NCBI GenBank assembly: GCA_030666985.1 | Contig: DAOUWT010000166.1 | Span: 1-6,221 of the forward strand | Reading direction: 5' to 3' | DNA: 6,221 nucleotides | DNA from: Chloroflexota bacterium | GTDB taxonomy: Bacteria; Chloroflexota; Anaerolineae; Anaerolineales; UBA11858 | Shown here: piece by piece, positions 1-4,981 of the stretch | Numbering within the stretch: position 1 is the stretch's first letter | Layout of the letters: every line of letters starts with the position of its first letter | The notes under the pieces: generated by a model | Database searches by the model: none | The model's input: the letters and a program-made list of their open reading frames with translations, nothing else | Told to the model about the DNA's origin: nothing | Made by a program: the position numbers and the translations under genes

Positions 1-83
1 ACCGCATCGCCAACAAACGTGAAGCCGCTCAATTTGCGCTCCAACTTCTCTACGACTACCTCTCATCCGACCCAACTACTTAG
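1..83 (+). CDS. 3' end of an unidentified gene (partial)
   Basis: An open frame enters from the left edge (codons in phase with base 3) and ends at the TAG at 81-83. The 26 visible residues begin RIANKREAAQFALQLLYDYL and end with a short polar tail (SSDPTT). They look like an amphipathic C-terminal helix with regularly spaced Ala/Leu, which is more protein-like than the other two frames. Frame 2 stops after six codons. Frame 1 is open to base 90 but has poor, low-complexity composition. The fragment is too short to assign a family. The next gene starts 38 bases downstream on the same strand, so the two could be co-transcribed. Coding status is an inference from composition only. Confidence 0.5.
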   Translation, partial: RIANKREAAQFALQLLYDYLSSDPTT

Positions 84-85
84 TG

Positions 86-127
86 CGTGAAACGTAAAAC
101 GTGAAACGTAAGGAGTAAAACGTGAAG
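86..127 (+). repeat. Short CGTGAAACGTA tandem-like repeat
   Basis: CGTGAAACGTA occurs exactly at 86-96 and again at 100-110, and a third partial unit (AAAACGTGAA) covers 118-127. The array fills the gap between the upstream stop codon and the next gene. The last unit supplies the GTG start codon at 122, and the AAGGAG ribosome binding site (110-115) sits between units. From memory, similar 'acgtgaaacgtaaaacgtg' strings turn up in intergenic DNA of several environmental bacteria, but I cannot verify that here. Confidence 0.6.
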
Positions 128-358
128 ATCGAAGTCACGGCCCAATTTACCGCAACGGGAAAGATCATCCCCCTTAATTTCAACGACGGCAAGAGGACGC
201 ACCGCGTTCATAGTAGCGGACGCCAATGGGAAAACAAACTTGGGAGACACTTCTTGGTGATGGACGTTCTCCAAAAAACCTATCACCTGGTCTTTGACCC
301 CCAAGAGTGCGTCTGGCGGCTGGCGAGTGGAGCGCAAGCCCCTACCATGCCCATCTAA
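122..358 (+). CDS. Small conserved hypothetical protein (78 aa)
   Basis: This is a 78-residue protein with a GTG start at 122, preceded by AAGGAG at 110-115 with 6-nt spacing, which fixes the start. It has no signal peptide or membrane segment and should be cytoplasmic. Residues about 16-67 carry the pattern I.PL.F.....THRV.S.GR.WE...GRHFLVMD......LVF....VWRL, probably an all-beta fold with two hairpins. I associate this pattern with short hypothetical proteins in Chloroflexota. It also recalls the 'PL.F.W.GR.Y.V' core of DUF6504 proteins, which in actinobacteria lie near translesion polymerase genes, but that resemblance is weak and from memory. The last eleven residues (ASGAQAPTMPI) look unstructured. 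No function can be assigned. It lies 38 bases after an upstream stop and could be the distal gene of that transcript. Confidence 0.7.
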   Translation: MKIEVTAQFTATGKIIPLNFNDGKRTHRVHSSGRQWENKLGRHFLVMDVLQKTYHLVFDPQECVWRLASGAQAPTMPI

Positions 359-401
359 ACATTAAAACCGTTCACCCCCCTCTGATAAAAAAACGTGAGA
401 T

Positions 402-492
402 ATGTCACTCTGAGCGAACGGTTTGTGTGAGCGAAGAGTCTCCCACTCCGAACAGGGAGATTCTTCGGCAAAAACCGCCTTCAGAATGACAT
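402..492. repeat. 91-bp imperfect palindromic (hairpin) repeat
   Basis: The left arm (402-443) begins ATGTCACTCTGAGCGAA and ends GAAGAGTCTCCC. The right arm (455-492), read on the other strand, begins ATGTCATTCTGAAGG and ends GAAGAATCTCCC. The loop is about 11 bases (444-454). The arms pair well at both ends and poorly in the middle. The sequence belongs, from memory, to the widespread 'TGTCATTCTGAGCG...GAAGAATCTC' class of intergenic palindromes seen in many environmental genomes. It could act as a transcript-end hairpin for the small gene ending at 358, but there is no T-run, so I treat it as a repeat rather than a terminator. Confidence 0.75.
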
Positions 493-498
493 TCCCAC

Positions 499-537
499 GA
501 TTGTTTACGGGAGGGGTGTGGCCAATTACGAACAATC
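499..537. promoter_or_regulatory. 7-bp inverted repeat upstream of the PPIase gene
   Basis: GATTGTT at 499-505 is the exact reverse complement of AACAATC at 531-537, with a 25-base interval. It lies 20 to 58 bases before the start codon at 558, in the region where a promoter or operator for the PPIase-protease unit should lie. No convincing -35/-10 pair was found here. It may be an operator, a leader hairpin or chance. Confidence 0.3.
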
Positions 538-557
538 ACAACAAGAGAGTAAAACCC

Positions 558-1022
558 ATGAGCAAAACATCTCCCCCAAAAGTCGCCGACGACCTTCTCG
601 TCAGCCTGGATTACGTCCTAATCGTTGAAGGCGAAGTCCTGGAAAGCACATCCGACTCTAAGCCCATTCAATTTATCCAGGGAGAGGGACAAATCATCCC
701 CGGCCTGGAAGATGCCCTTTACGGCATGTCGCTTGGAGAAGCCAAGACCATATCCGTCCCGGCCGCCGAGGCATACGGGGAAATTGATCCAGCTTCTATC
801 CACAAGGCTAACAAAGACGAGTTCGCCTTAGACATTCCCTTGAATGTAGGCACATTTTTGGATTTAAGTGAAGGGGGAGACACCCTCAGCGCCCAAATCA
901 TTGCCAAAGACGAAAACACCATCACCTTGGATTTCAACCATCCCCTGGCGGGGCAGGACCTGGTTTTCGAGGTCACTGTGGTTGGCTTGCATCCGGCCAC
1001 TGAGGGTGAACTGAGGAAATAA
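558..1022 (+). CDS. SlyD-like FKBP-type peptidyl-prolyl cis-trans isomerase
   Basis: This is a 154-residue cytoplasmic prolyl isomerase/chaperone of the FKBP superfamily, SlyD branch. Residues 37-50 (GEGQIIPGLEDALYG region) and the following GEAKTISVPAAEAYGE match the SlyD/FKBP active-site layout 'G...ipGLE.AL.G...Ge...v.vp.eeAYG'. The segment about residues 73-125 is the inserted-in-flap (IF) chaperone domain. The FKBP fold resumes with the hallmark NHPLAGQDLVFEV motif and an ATEGEL ending. The His/Cys-rich metal-binding tail of E. coli SlyD is absent, as in many SlyD-like proteins. The ATG at 558 is preferred over upstream in-frame starts because SlyD-type N-termini begin about here and the extra codons run through the 402-492 repeat. 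The ribosome site (GAGAG, 545-549) is weak. Its TAA overlaps the ATG of the protease gene by one base, implying translational coupling. Confidence 0.92.
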   Translation: MSKTSPPKVADDLLVSLDYVLIVEGEVLESTSDSKPIQFIQGEGQIIPGLEDALYGMSLGEAKTISVPAAEAYGEIDPASIHKANKDEFALDIPLNVGTFLDLSEGGDTLSAQIIAKDENTITLDFNHPLAGQDLVFEVTVVGLHPATEGELRK

Positions 1023-3058
1023 TGAAAACCTGCTCTGTTTTAGCTTTCATCTCCCTTTTGATCATCAGCACGGCCTGCTGCGCCCTCACGCAGACCCTGG
1101 CTCCTAGCCCTGAGGTCAATCCATCCCCCACCGCAGAAGCTTTCCATGCAGACACGCCCTCCCCCACGGATCCACCTCCCGCCGGAGAAGTCCCTAAAAC
1201 AGACATCCCCCCCAGCCTCACCCCCACGAATCCCCTCCCCGCTGAAGAGAGTGAAATCCCAGAAAACAACAACCGCCCCAACGCTGATGAGGTAGGATAT
1301 GACGATGACGGTCGTCCCATCTTGAGCGGTGCGGAAATCCTGTTGGATACAGAACACTTTCGGGTTCACTACACCCTGGATGGGCGGGATGCTGTTTCAA
1401 CTGATTTTGTCTCGGCTGCGGGTAATGCTAACGGCCAACACCCCGATTATGTTGACCAAGTTGCCCAATCCCTGGAATATGTTTGGCAAGTGGAGATTGA
1501 GCAATTTGGCTGGGCCGCTCCCCCACCCGATGAGGGTATTGGGGGCGATGACCGCTACGATATCTACCTCCAAGAAATTCTTGCCGACGGCACTTTCGGC
1601 TACACCGAGGGCAGCGATGAGCGTTACCGCGCCCATGACCAAAGCGGCGACAATCCCAACACCGATGGCATCGAAACCCGCGCCGTGACCTCGTACATTG
1701 TGCTCGATAACGACTACGCTGGAGCGGAGGACTTTGCCCTAGAAAGCTACACGACCCTCGACATCATGCGCTCTACTGTGGCTCACGAATTCAACCACGC
1801 TATTCAATTTGGCTATGATGGAGAAGAACCCGCCGACTGGCTCTGGGAAGCCACCGCTACCTGGATGCAGGACGAGGTTTACGACAATGTCAACGACGGG
1901 ATCGAAGATATATACGCCGTCGCTAAATCCCCCGACACCTGCCAACTGGCCTACGGCGGCGAAACCCGCGTCGAGGACGAAAACCATTGGTACGGTGAGT
2001 GGATTTTCATCCGCTATATTTCTGAACACCACGGGCATGAAACAGTGCAGGCTATCTGGGAACACGCAGTCCAATTTGACGGATATGAGGCTATAGAAGC
2101 TGCCTTATCTGATGCCGGAACCACGTTGGACGAAACCTTCCGCGGGTTTTCTGTGGCTCTCTTGACACGAGCCTTCGAAGAAGGGGCCGACTACCCAACC
2201 GTGCGCTTAGAAGGGGAGATGAACCAGGCAGAGGCTTTTATTCCAACCGATGGCGTGGGGCAAATGGGCGCTGATTATGTGGAAATCAAATTCTATGACA
2301 CTGTCCAAGTGACCCTGAATACCACGGAACTGGAAGGCCTTTTGGTCGGCATTGCTGGAGACGAAGCCAGTGTCTTCACTATGGGGGATAACCAAGCCAC
2401 TGTCGATGCCGGGCAATTTGATTACTTATATCTGCTCATCATCAACCTCAATCAGGCCGAGAGCGAATACGACTGCCAAAACACCACCTACACCGTGAAT
2501 GTTCAAGCCGCCTCCCAATCGGGCAGTCCTCAAAGCCCTGATACTTACCCGTCCCCCAATTTTGAGGCTCCCGAAGTTGAAGACTTGCTGGATCCCGAAG
2601 AATACTGGGGCGAAGATTGGGAAGAAGGCGCATCAGGATCCATTGACGCCCCCGCAGAGTTGATTCCCACGTACCTGCCGCCTGATTATGAACTCGTGGA
2701 TGCCTTTTACGTTGACGCGGAAGAATATGGCGACGACGCTATCTGGTACATCCCTGGGGGAGGTACGGCAATTGAAATTGATTTCTACGGCCCCGGCGAA
2801 GAAGATGTTATCGCCATCACGGCCAGCGAGAGCCCTTACGCCTCCCTGGATGGGTGGCTGGATGAGGCCGGCTTTGAGCCATCTCCCGAAGAAGACCAGA
2901 ATATCAATGGAGTAAGGGTCATCATCGAAGATTACACAGACGATGAGGGTATTTATAGCTTTGCCACCTACATTCTTGGAGACCAATTCATTGTGGTTGA
3001 GGGCAATATCTCGGTGGGAGAGATTGAGAAGGTGGTGGAGAGTTTGGTGGGGGAGTGA
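1022..3058 (+). CDS. Secreted lipoprotein metalloprotease, MXAN_6640-like, with C-terminal DUF4367-like domain
   Basis: This 678-residue protein has a lipoprotein-type signal (hydrophobic core about 5-16, STAC with Cys19 as likely lipid site). A Pro/Ser/Thr-rich spacer (about 21-80) follows. The protease domain (about 100-390) opens with FRVHYT, an NANGQHPDYV stretch and GGDDRYDIYL, the pattern of the MXAN_6640 family of putative metalloproteases. The zinc site is HEFNH at 255-259 (His255, Glu256, His259), with Glu276 in WLWEATATW as likely third ligand (gluzincin layout). Residues about 395-495 look like a beta-sandwich domain. An acidic linker (about 505-540) leads to a final domain (about 541-678) opening IPTYLPPDYELVDAFY and ending in a VVESL helix; it resembles DUF4367, though I am less sure of that. 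The protein should be anchored outside the membrane and degrade extracellular protein; the substrate is unknown. It starts inside the stop codon of the PPIase gene and ends at a strong terminator. Confidence 0.88.
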   Translation: MKTCSVLAFISLLIISTACCALTQTLAPSPEVNPSPTAEAFHADTPSPTDPPPAGEVPKTDIPPSLTPTNPLPAEESEIPENNNRPNADEVGYDDDGRPILSGAEILLDTEHFRVHYTLDGRDAVSTDFVSAAGNANGQHPDYVDQVAQSLEYVWQVEIEQFGWAAPPPDEGIGGDDRYDIYLQEILADGTFGYTEGSDERYRAHDQSGDNPNTDGIETRAVTSYIVLDNDYAGAEDFALESYTTLDIMRSTVAHEFNHAIQFGYDGEEPADWLWEATATWMQDEVYDNVNDGIEDIYAVAKSPDTCQLAYGGETRVEDENHWYGEWIFIRYISEHHGHETVQAIWEHAVQFDGYEAIEAALSDAGTTLDETFRGFSVALLTRAFEEGADYPTVRLEGEMNQAEAFIPTDGVGQMGADYVEIKFYDTVQVTLNTTELEGLLVGIAGDEASVFTMGDNQATVDAGQFDYLYLLIINLNQAESEYDCQNTTYTVNVQAASQSGSPQSPDTYPSPNFEAPEVEDLLDPEEYWGEDWEEGASGSIDAPAELIPTYLPPDYELVDAFYVDAEEYGDDAIWYIPGGGTAIEIDFYGPGEEDVIAITASESPYASLDGWLDEAGFEPSPEEDQNINGVRVIIEDYTDDEGIYSFATYILGDQFIVVEGNISVGEIEKVVESLVGE

Positions 3059-3095
3059 GATAAGGAAAACATCAGAGACCATCCCTCCACAATAC

Positions 3096-3134
3096 AAAAA
3101 TGCCCGGCACTCAAAAGAGGTTGCCGGGCATTTT
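3096..3134. terminator. Bidirectional rho-independent terminator
   Basis: TGCCCGGCA (3101-3109) and TGCCGGGCA (3122-3130) form a perfect 9-bp GC-rich stem, extended by A3100, with a 12-base loop. The stem is preceded by AAAAA and followed by TTTT, so it works in both directions. It sits 40 bases after the protease stop on the + strand and 20 bases beyond the toxin stop on the - strand, and therefore serves both converging units. Confidence 0.92.
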
Positions 3135-3154
3135 CGCAGCTAACATTCATTTTC

Positions 3155-3421
3155 CTAGGGATTTCTCAAGACCTCATCATGCTTTCCAACCACACGCATG
3201 AGCAGGGCGTCTCCAGGCAATCTCTCATACGTCATGCGGCACCCTCGGTCAACTCTAGCTTCATAAACCCCCGATGCTCCTTGAACAGGCTTTGTTCTTA
3301 GCGAAGGGTATCTAATATCCTCGGCCAACAAACGCATTGCCTTCTTTACTTTCTGGCGTAACTGCTCAGGTAAATTACGATATGCTTTTTTGAATCGAGC
3401 CGAAATATAGATTTCAGGCAT
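3155..3421 (-). CDS. RelE/ParE-superfamily toxin of a type II toxin-antitoxin system
   Basis: This 88-residue basic protein matches the RelE/YafQ/ParE fold: an N-terminal strand (EIYISARF), two helices (about 8-35, FKKAYRNLPEQLRQKVKKAM...LL), then strands with the signature GVYEARVDRGCRMTYE (about 51-66) and the ending VVGKHDEVL. Candidate catalytic or substrate-contact residues are Arg56, Arg62 and His81, by analogy with RelE-type mRNA interferases. I cannot separate mRNA interferase from gyrase poison on sequence alone, although the EARV...YR...HDEV pattern favours a ribosome-dependent RelE/YafQ nuclease. The start codon abuts the antitoxin stop (TAAATG junction at 3424-3419), so translation is coupled. 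The gene ends at the bidirectional terminator. Length is typical of the family and it appears intact. Confidence 0.88.
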   Translation of the reverse strand: MPEIYISARFKKAYRNLPEQLRQKVKKAMRLLAEDIRYPSLRTKPVQGASGVYEARVDRGCRMTYERLPGDALLMRVVGKHDEVLRNP

Positions 3422-3718
3422 TTATACATCGCTCTCCAAGGATTCAATTGCCTCTTCTACATTCGAGTAGCGGGTAACCCTTCCGTCCTCAATATCTTCT
3501 TGAGCTTCGCGTTCCATCTTCTGCCAACGCTCAGTCCAAAACCAGGCTTGTTCAGCAGGAATAGTGACTTCCTGCTCTACCAATAGTTGGCCTATCTCGT
3601 TAAGACTAAAAACCAGCTGATCACCCTCACGCAAATTCAGTCTCTCTCGCAATACTCTAGGCAAAGTTACTTGGCCCTTTGCACGCAAACAAGCCTGGTA
3701 CTTGACTTTTTCCTCCAT
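3422..3718 (-). CDS. AbrB/MazE-type antitoxin
   Basis: This is a 98-residue antitoxin, first gene of the operon. Residues about 5-50 form a swapped-hairpin AbrB/SpoVT DNA-binding domain, with LRAKGQVTLPRVLRERLNLREGDQLVF as the core pattern. The C-terminal half (about 55-98) is acidic and helical (EAQEDIEDGRVTRYSNVEEAIESL) and should wrap around and neutralise the RelE-like toxin. The start at 3718 has a good ribosome site (AGGAG in CTCCT at 3727-3731, 8-nt spacing). As in other type II pairs, antitoxin or the complex probably represses its own promoter; an inverted repeat around the -10 box is a candidate operator. An AbrB antitoxin with a RelE toxin is a mixed but common pairing. The gene appears intact. 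Confidence 0.88.
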   Translation of the reverse strand: MEEKVKYQACLRAKGQVTLPRVLRERLNLREGDQLVFSLNEIGQLLVEQEVTIPAEQAWFWTERWQKMEREAQEDIEDGRVTRYSNVEEAIESLESDV

Positions 3719-3773
3719 TTTCCATGCTCCTTACTCTCCTAATGTGTATTTCTTATTTTCTAAAAACCGGAAA

Positions 3774-3804
3774 GTAAGATTATCCTACCACCAATATTTC
3801 TTAC
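3774..3804 (-). promoter_or_regulatory. Candidate operator (inverted repeat over the -10 box)
   Basis: On the - strand GTAAGA (3804-3799) and TCTTAC (3779-3774) are exact inverted arms; the next inner bases also partly match (GTAAGAAAT against GTAAGATTAT). The pair brackets the -10 box, which is where an AbrB-type antitoxin would be expected to bind to repress its operon. Function is inferred from position. Confidence 0.4.
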
Positions 3805-3809
3805 GTCAA
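3782..3809 (-). promoter_or_regulatory. Sigma70-type promoter of the toxin-antitoxin operon
   Basis: Read on the - strand, TTGACG (3809-3804) and TAGGAT (3787-3782) are separated by 16 bases, close to the housekeeping consensus. Transcription would start near 3775, leaving a leader of about 57 bases before the antitoxin ATG at 3718. Confidence 0.65.
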
Positions 3810-3871
3810 GTTTAAACCGCTCAATCCACAAGGTCAGGGCAAGAGCATTTAGGAAAAATGTACTATCAAAT

Positions 3872-3942
3872 GATTGAGGCGGAAACGTATTCCGCCGGAT
3901 TCCACAGGCAAAACCCCACCGGAATACGGTTCCGGTTTGATC
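3872..3942. repeat. 71-bp palindromic element, left copy
   Basis: Arms of 27 bp (3872-3898 and 3916-3942) enclose a 17-base centre. The left arm holds GGCGGAAACGTATTCCGCC, itself nearly palindromic, so each arm can form its own small hairpin inside the larger one. The copy at 4878-4948 has the same total length and centre length; in reverse complement its first arm matches this one at 25 of 27 positions and the second arm at 21 of 27. The two copies are therefore inverted relative to each other. It lies between the toxin-antitoxin promoter and the 3' end of the lipoprotein gene. Confidence 0.8.
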
Positions 3943-3978
3943 TTGGGACTAAGTGGCATTTTAGCGAATCTCATATAC

Positions 3979-4025
3979 GATTGCCCTGGCCGCAAGACCA
4001 CACAAGCAACGGCTCGCAATGACAT
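3979..4025 (-). repeat. Degenerate TGTCATTGCGAG-type repeat remnant
   Basis: On the - strand this segment begins ATGTCATTGCGAGC (4025-4012) and ends GGGCAATC (3986-3979). It resembles the common 'TGTCATTGCGAGCGAAGCGAAGCAATC' intergenic repeat, with a divergent middle. It shares ATGTCA, GAGC and TTGTGTG with the repeat at 402-492, so the two may be distant relatives. It lies downstream of the lipoprotein stop. No T-run follows, so terminator function is not supported. The rest of 3943-4069 shows nothing recognisable. Confidence 0.4.
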
Positions 4026-4069
4026 GTTTAATTGGAAATTGCCGCATCTCTTCACTACGCTACGTTCCC

Positions 4070-4819
4070 CTACTCCAGTGGAATATGAACCGTACAAGCC
4101 GCCTCTTGCGTGCCGGGGAGTCGAGGGCGGAACACAAACACCCAATCCGTCCCGTAAGGGCTCACATCAAACCCCACTATGGCCTTGAAAGGAACGGCTG
4201 GTTGTGTCTCCTCATAGAAGACGTTCATATAATTGGCATAACCATAATTCCGGGTTTCGAAATTGGTGGCGTCGAACTCGGCCCGGTAAGTCAGCGTCTC
4301 CCCCTCCACCTGACCAATGAGGAAAAATTCATCTGTAAACAGCTTATCCCAAGTCTCCCCAGACACGTTCACCAACTCAAATTTGACAAACACGAATTCT
4401 CCAGTCGCCTTTTCCTCATATATATTACTGTCTATCGTCGTCTCAACACTCTTGCGCTCGTGGGGAGGTACTAGCACCTGGACTGAAAAATATTCCCCGC
4501 ACATGACAACGCTCCCCACGCCTTCTCCAACTACCGGGGGACTGGTAGGGGTGGACGTGGGCGGATTCGCGTCAACAATCTCCACCGTGGGATAGGGGGT
4601 ATACGTGGGATAAGGCGTGTAGGTTGGGGGAGGTGTGCAGCTTGGGCAAGGTGCAGCAGTGGGGCAAGGCGTGGCAGAAGCCAAGGGGGAAGGTGCTGAC
4701 TGACCAGAAGCGTTGACCGTTTGGGCAACAGCTGTTTGCATTTCGCTCTCAGATAACCCACTCGAACACGCGCTCAAGGTGAAAACCAATAATAAAAACA
4801 AGACCTTGTAAAATTTCAT
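4070..4819 (-). CDS. Lipoprotein with Pro/Thr-rich spacer and DUF4352-like domain
   Basis: This 249-residue exported protein has a clear lipoprotein signal: MKFYK, hydrophobic core 6-15, lipobox LSAC with Cys18 as lipid site. Residues 41-94 are a flexible Pro/Thr/Ser/Ala spacer containing a doubled YTPYPT unit (67-78) and a small cysteine cluster (Cys52, Cys58, Cys61). The folded part (about 104-249) has the strand pattern FVFVKFELVNVSGE.W......FFLIGQ, then an Ala-Val-Pro-Phe-Lys-Ala segment before GFDVS, as in DUF4352/telokin-like immunoglobulin-fold domains of surface lipoproteins. Cys107 and Cys242 could form a disulfide. The molecular role is unknown; such domains usually bind ligands or partners at the cell surface. 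The start has AAGGAG (4827-4832) with 7-nt spacing. It is a single gene bracketed by two inverted 71-bp palindromes, and I see no clear promoter. Confidence 0.85.
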   Translation of the reverse strand: MKFYKVLFLLLVFTLSACSSGLSESEMQTAVAQTVNASGQSAPSPLASATPCPTAAPCPSCTPPPTYTPYPTYTPYPTVEIVDANPPTSTPTSPPVVGEGVGSVVMCGEYFSVQVLVPPHERKSVETTIDSNIYEEKATGEFVFVKFELVNVSGETWDKLFTDEFFLIGQVEGETLTYRAEFDATNFETRNYGYANYMNVFYEETQPAVPFKAIVGFDVSPYGTDWVFVFRPRLPGTQEAACTVHIPLE

Positions 4820-4877
4820 AGAATTGCTCCTTCTCTCTAAAACAGCATCCAGACCCTAAAAATCAATACTTTTTCAT

Positions 4878-4948
4878 GATCGAGACGGAACCGCGTTCCG
4901 TTGGTGCTCAAGTGACGGAGTTCGGCGGAATACGTTTCCGCCTCGATC
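4878..4948. repeat. 71-bp palindromic element, right copy
   Basis: Arms 4878-4904 (GATCGAGACGG...) and 4922-4948 (...CGCCTCGATC) enclose a 17-base centre. A 22-bp core at 4923-4944 is the exact reverse complement of 3876-3897. The element lies just upstream of the lipoprotein gene, between its start and the IS110 left end, and is followed at once by a partial further copy. Confidence 0.8.
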
Positions 4949-4965
4949 GCGGAATACGTTTTCCT
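4949..4965 (+). repeat. Partial palindromic-repeat arm interrupted by the IS110 element
   Basis: GCGGAATACGTTTTCC repeats the GCGGAATACGTTTCC core of the preceding element (from 4926) with one extra T, then similarity stops. The likely reading is that a second palindrome began here and was split by insertion of the IS110 element at about 4964. Confidence 0.55.
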
Positions 4966-4969
4966 TGTA

Positions 4970-4975
4970 TATAAT
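4970..4975 (+). promoter_or_regulatory. -10 box in the IS110 left end, without a -35
   Basis: TATAAT is a perfect -10 element, predicting RNA start near 4982. The position for a -35 (about 4947-4952, TCGCGG) is unlike consensus. This fits the known IS110 arrangement in which the -35 lies in the right end and a full promoter forms only when the excised circle joins right end to left end. Confidence 0.6.
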
Positions 4976-4981
4976 AGTATT

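Noticed and set aside
86..127. CRISPR-like array
   Set aside because: Units are about 11 bases with 3 to 10 base gaps, far too short for CRISPR repeats and spacers, and no cas genes are present.
402..492. Rho-independent terminator for the 78-aa gene
   Set aside because: The long imperfect hairpin has no T-run after it, and the sequence matches a dispersed repeat class instead.
423..557. In-frame upstream extension of the PPIase gene (start at 423)
   Set aside because: The extra 45 codons run through the palindromic repeat, have no FKBP similarity, and the ATG at 558 fits the family N-terminus.
719..1320. Minus-strand frames opposite the PPIase and the start of the protease
   Set aside because: They are shadows of two well supported genes, with no family match.
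2633..3097. 154-codon minus-strand open frame under the protease gene
   Set aside because: It is antisense to a clear protein-coding domain and crosses its stop codon region; composition is that of a shadow frame.
4838..4880. Promoter for the lipoprotein gene
   Set aside because: Only scattered AT-rich hexamers were found on the minus strand, with no -35/-10 pair at proper spacing.
3872..4948. The lipoprotein segment as a classical transposon with terminal inverted repeats
   Set aside because: The flanking elements are complete palindromes rather than simple ends, no transposase lies between them, and no target duplication was seen; kept only as a repeat observation.
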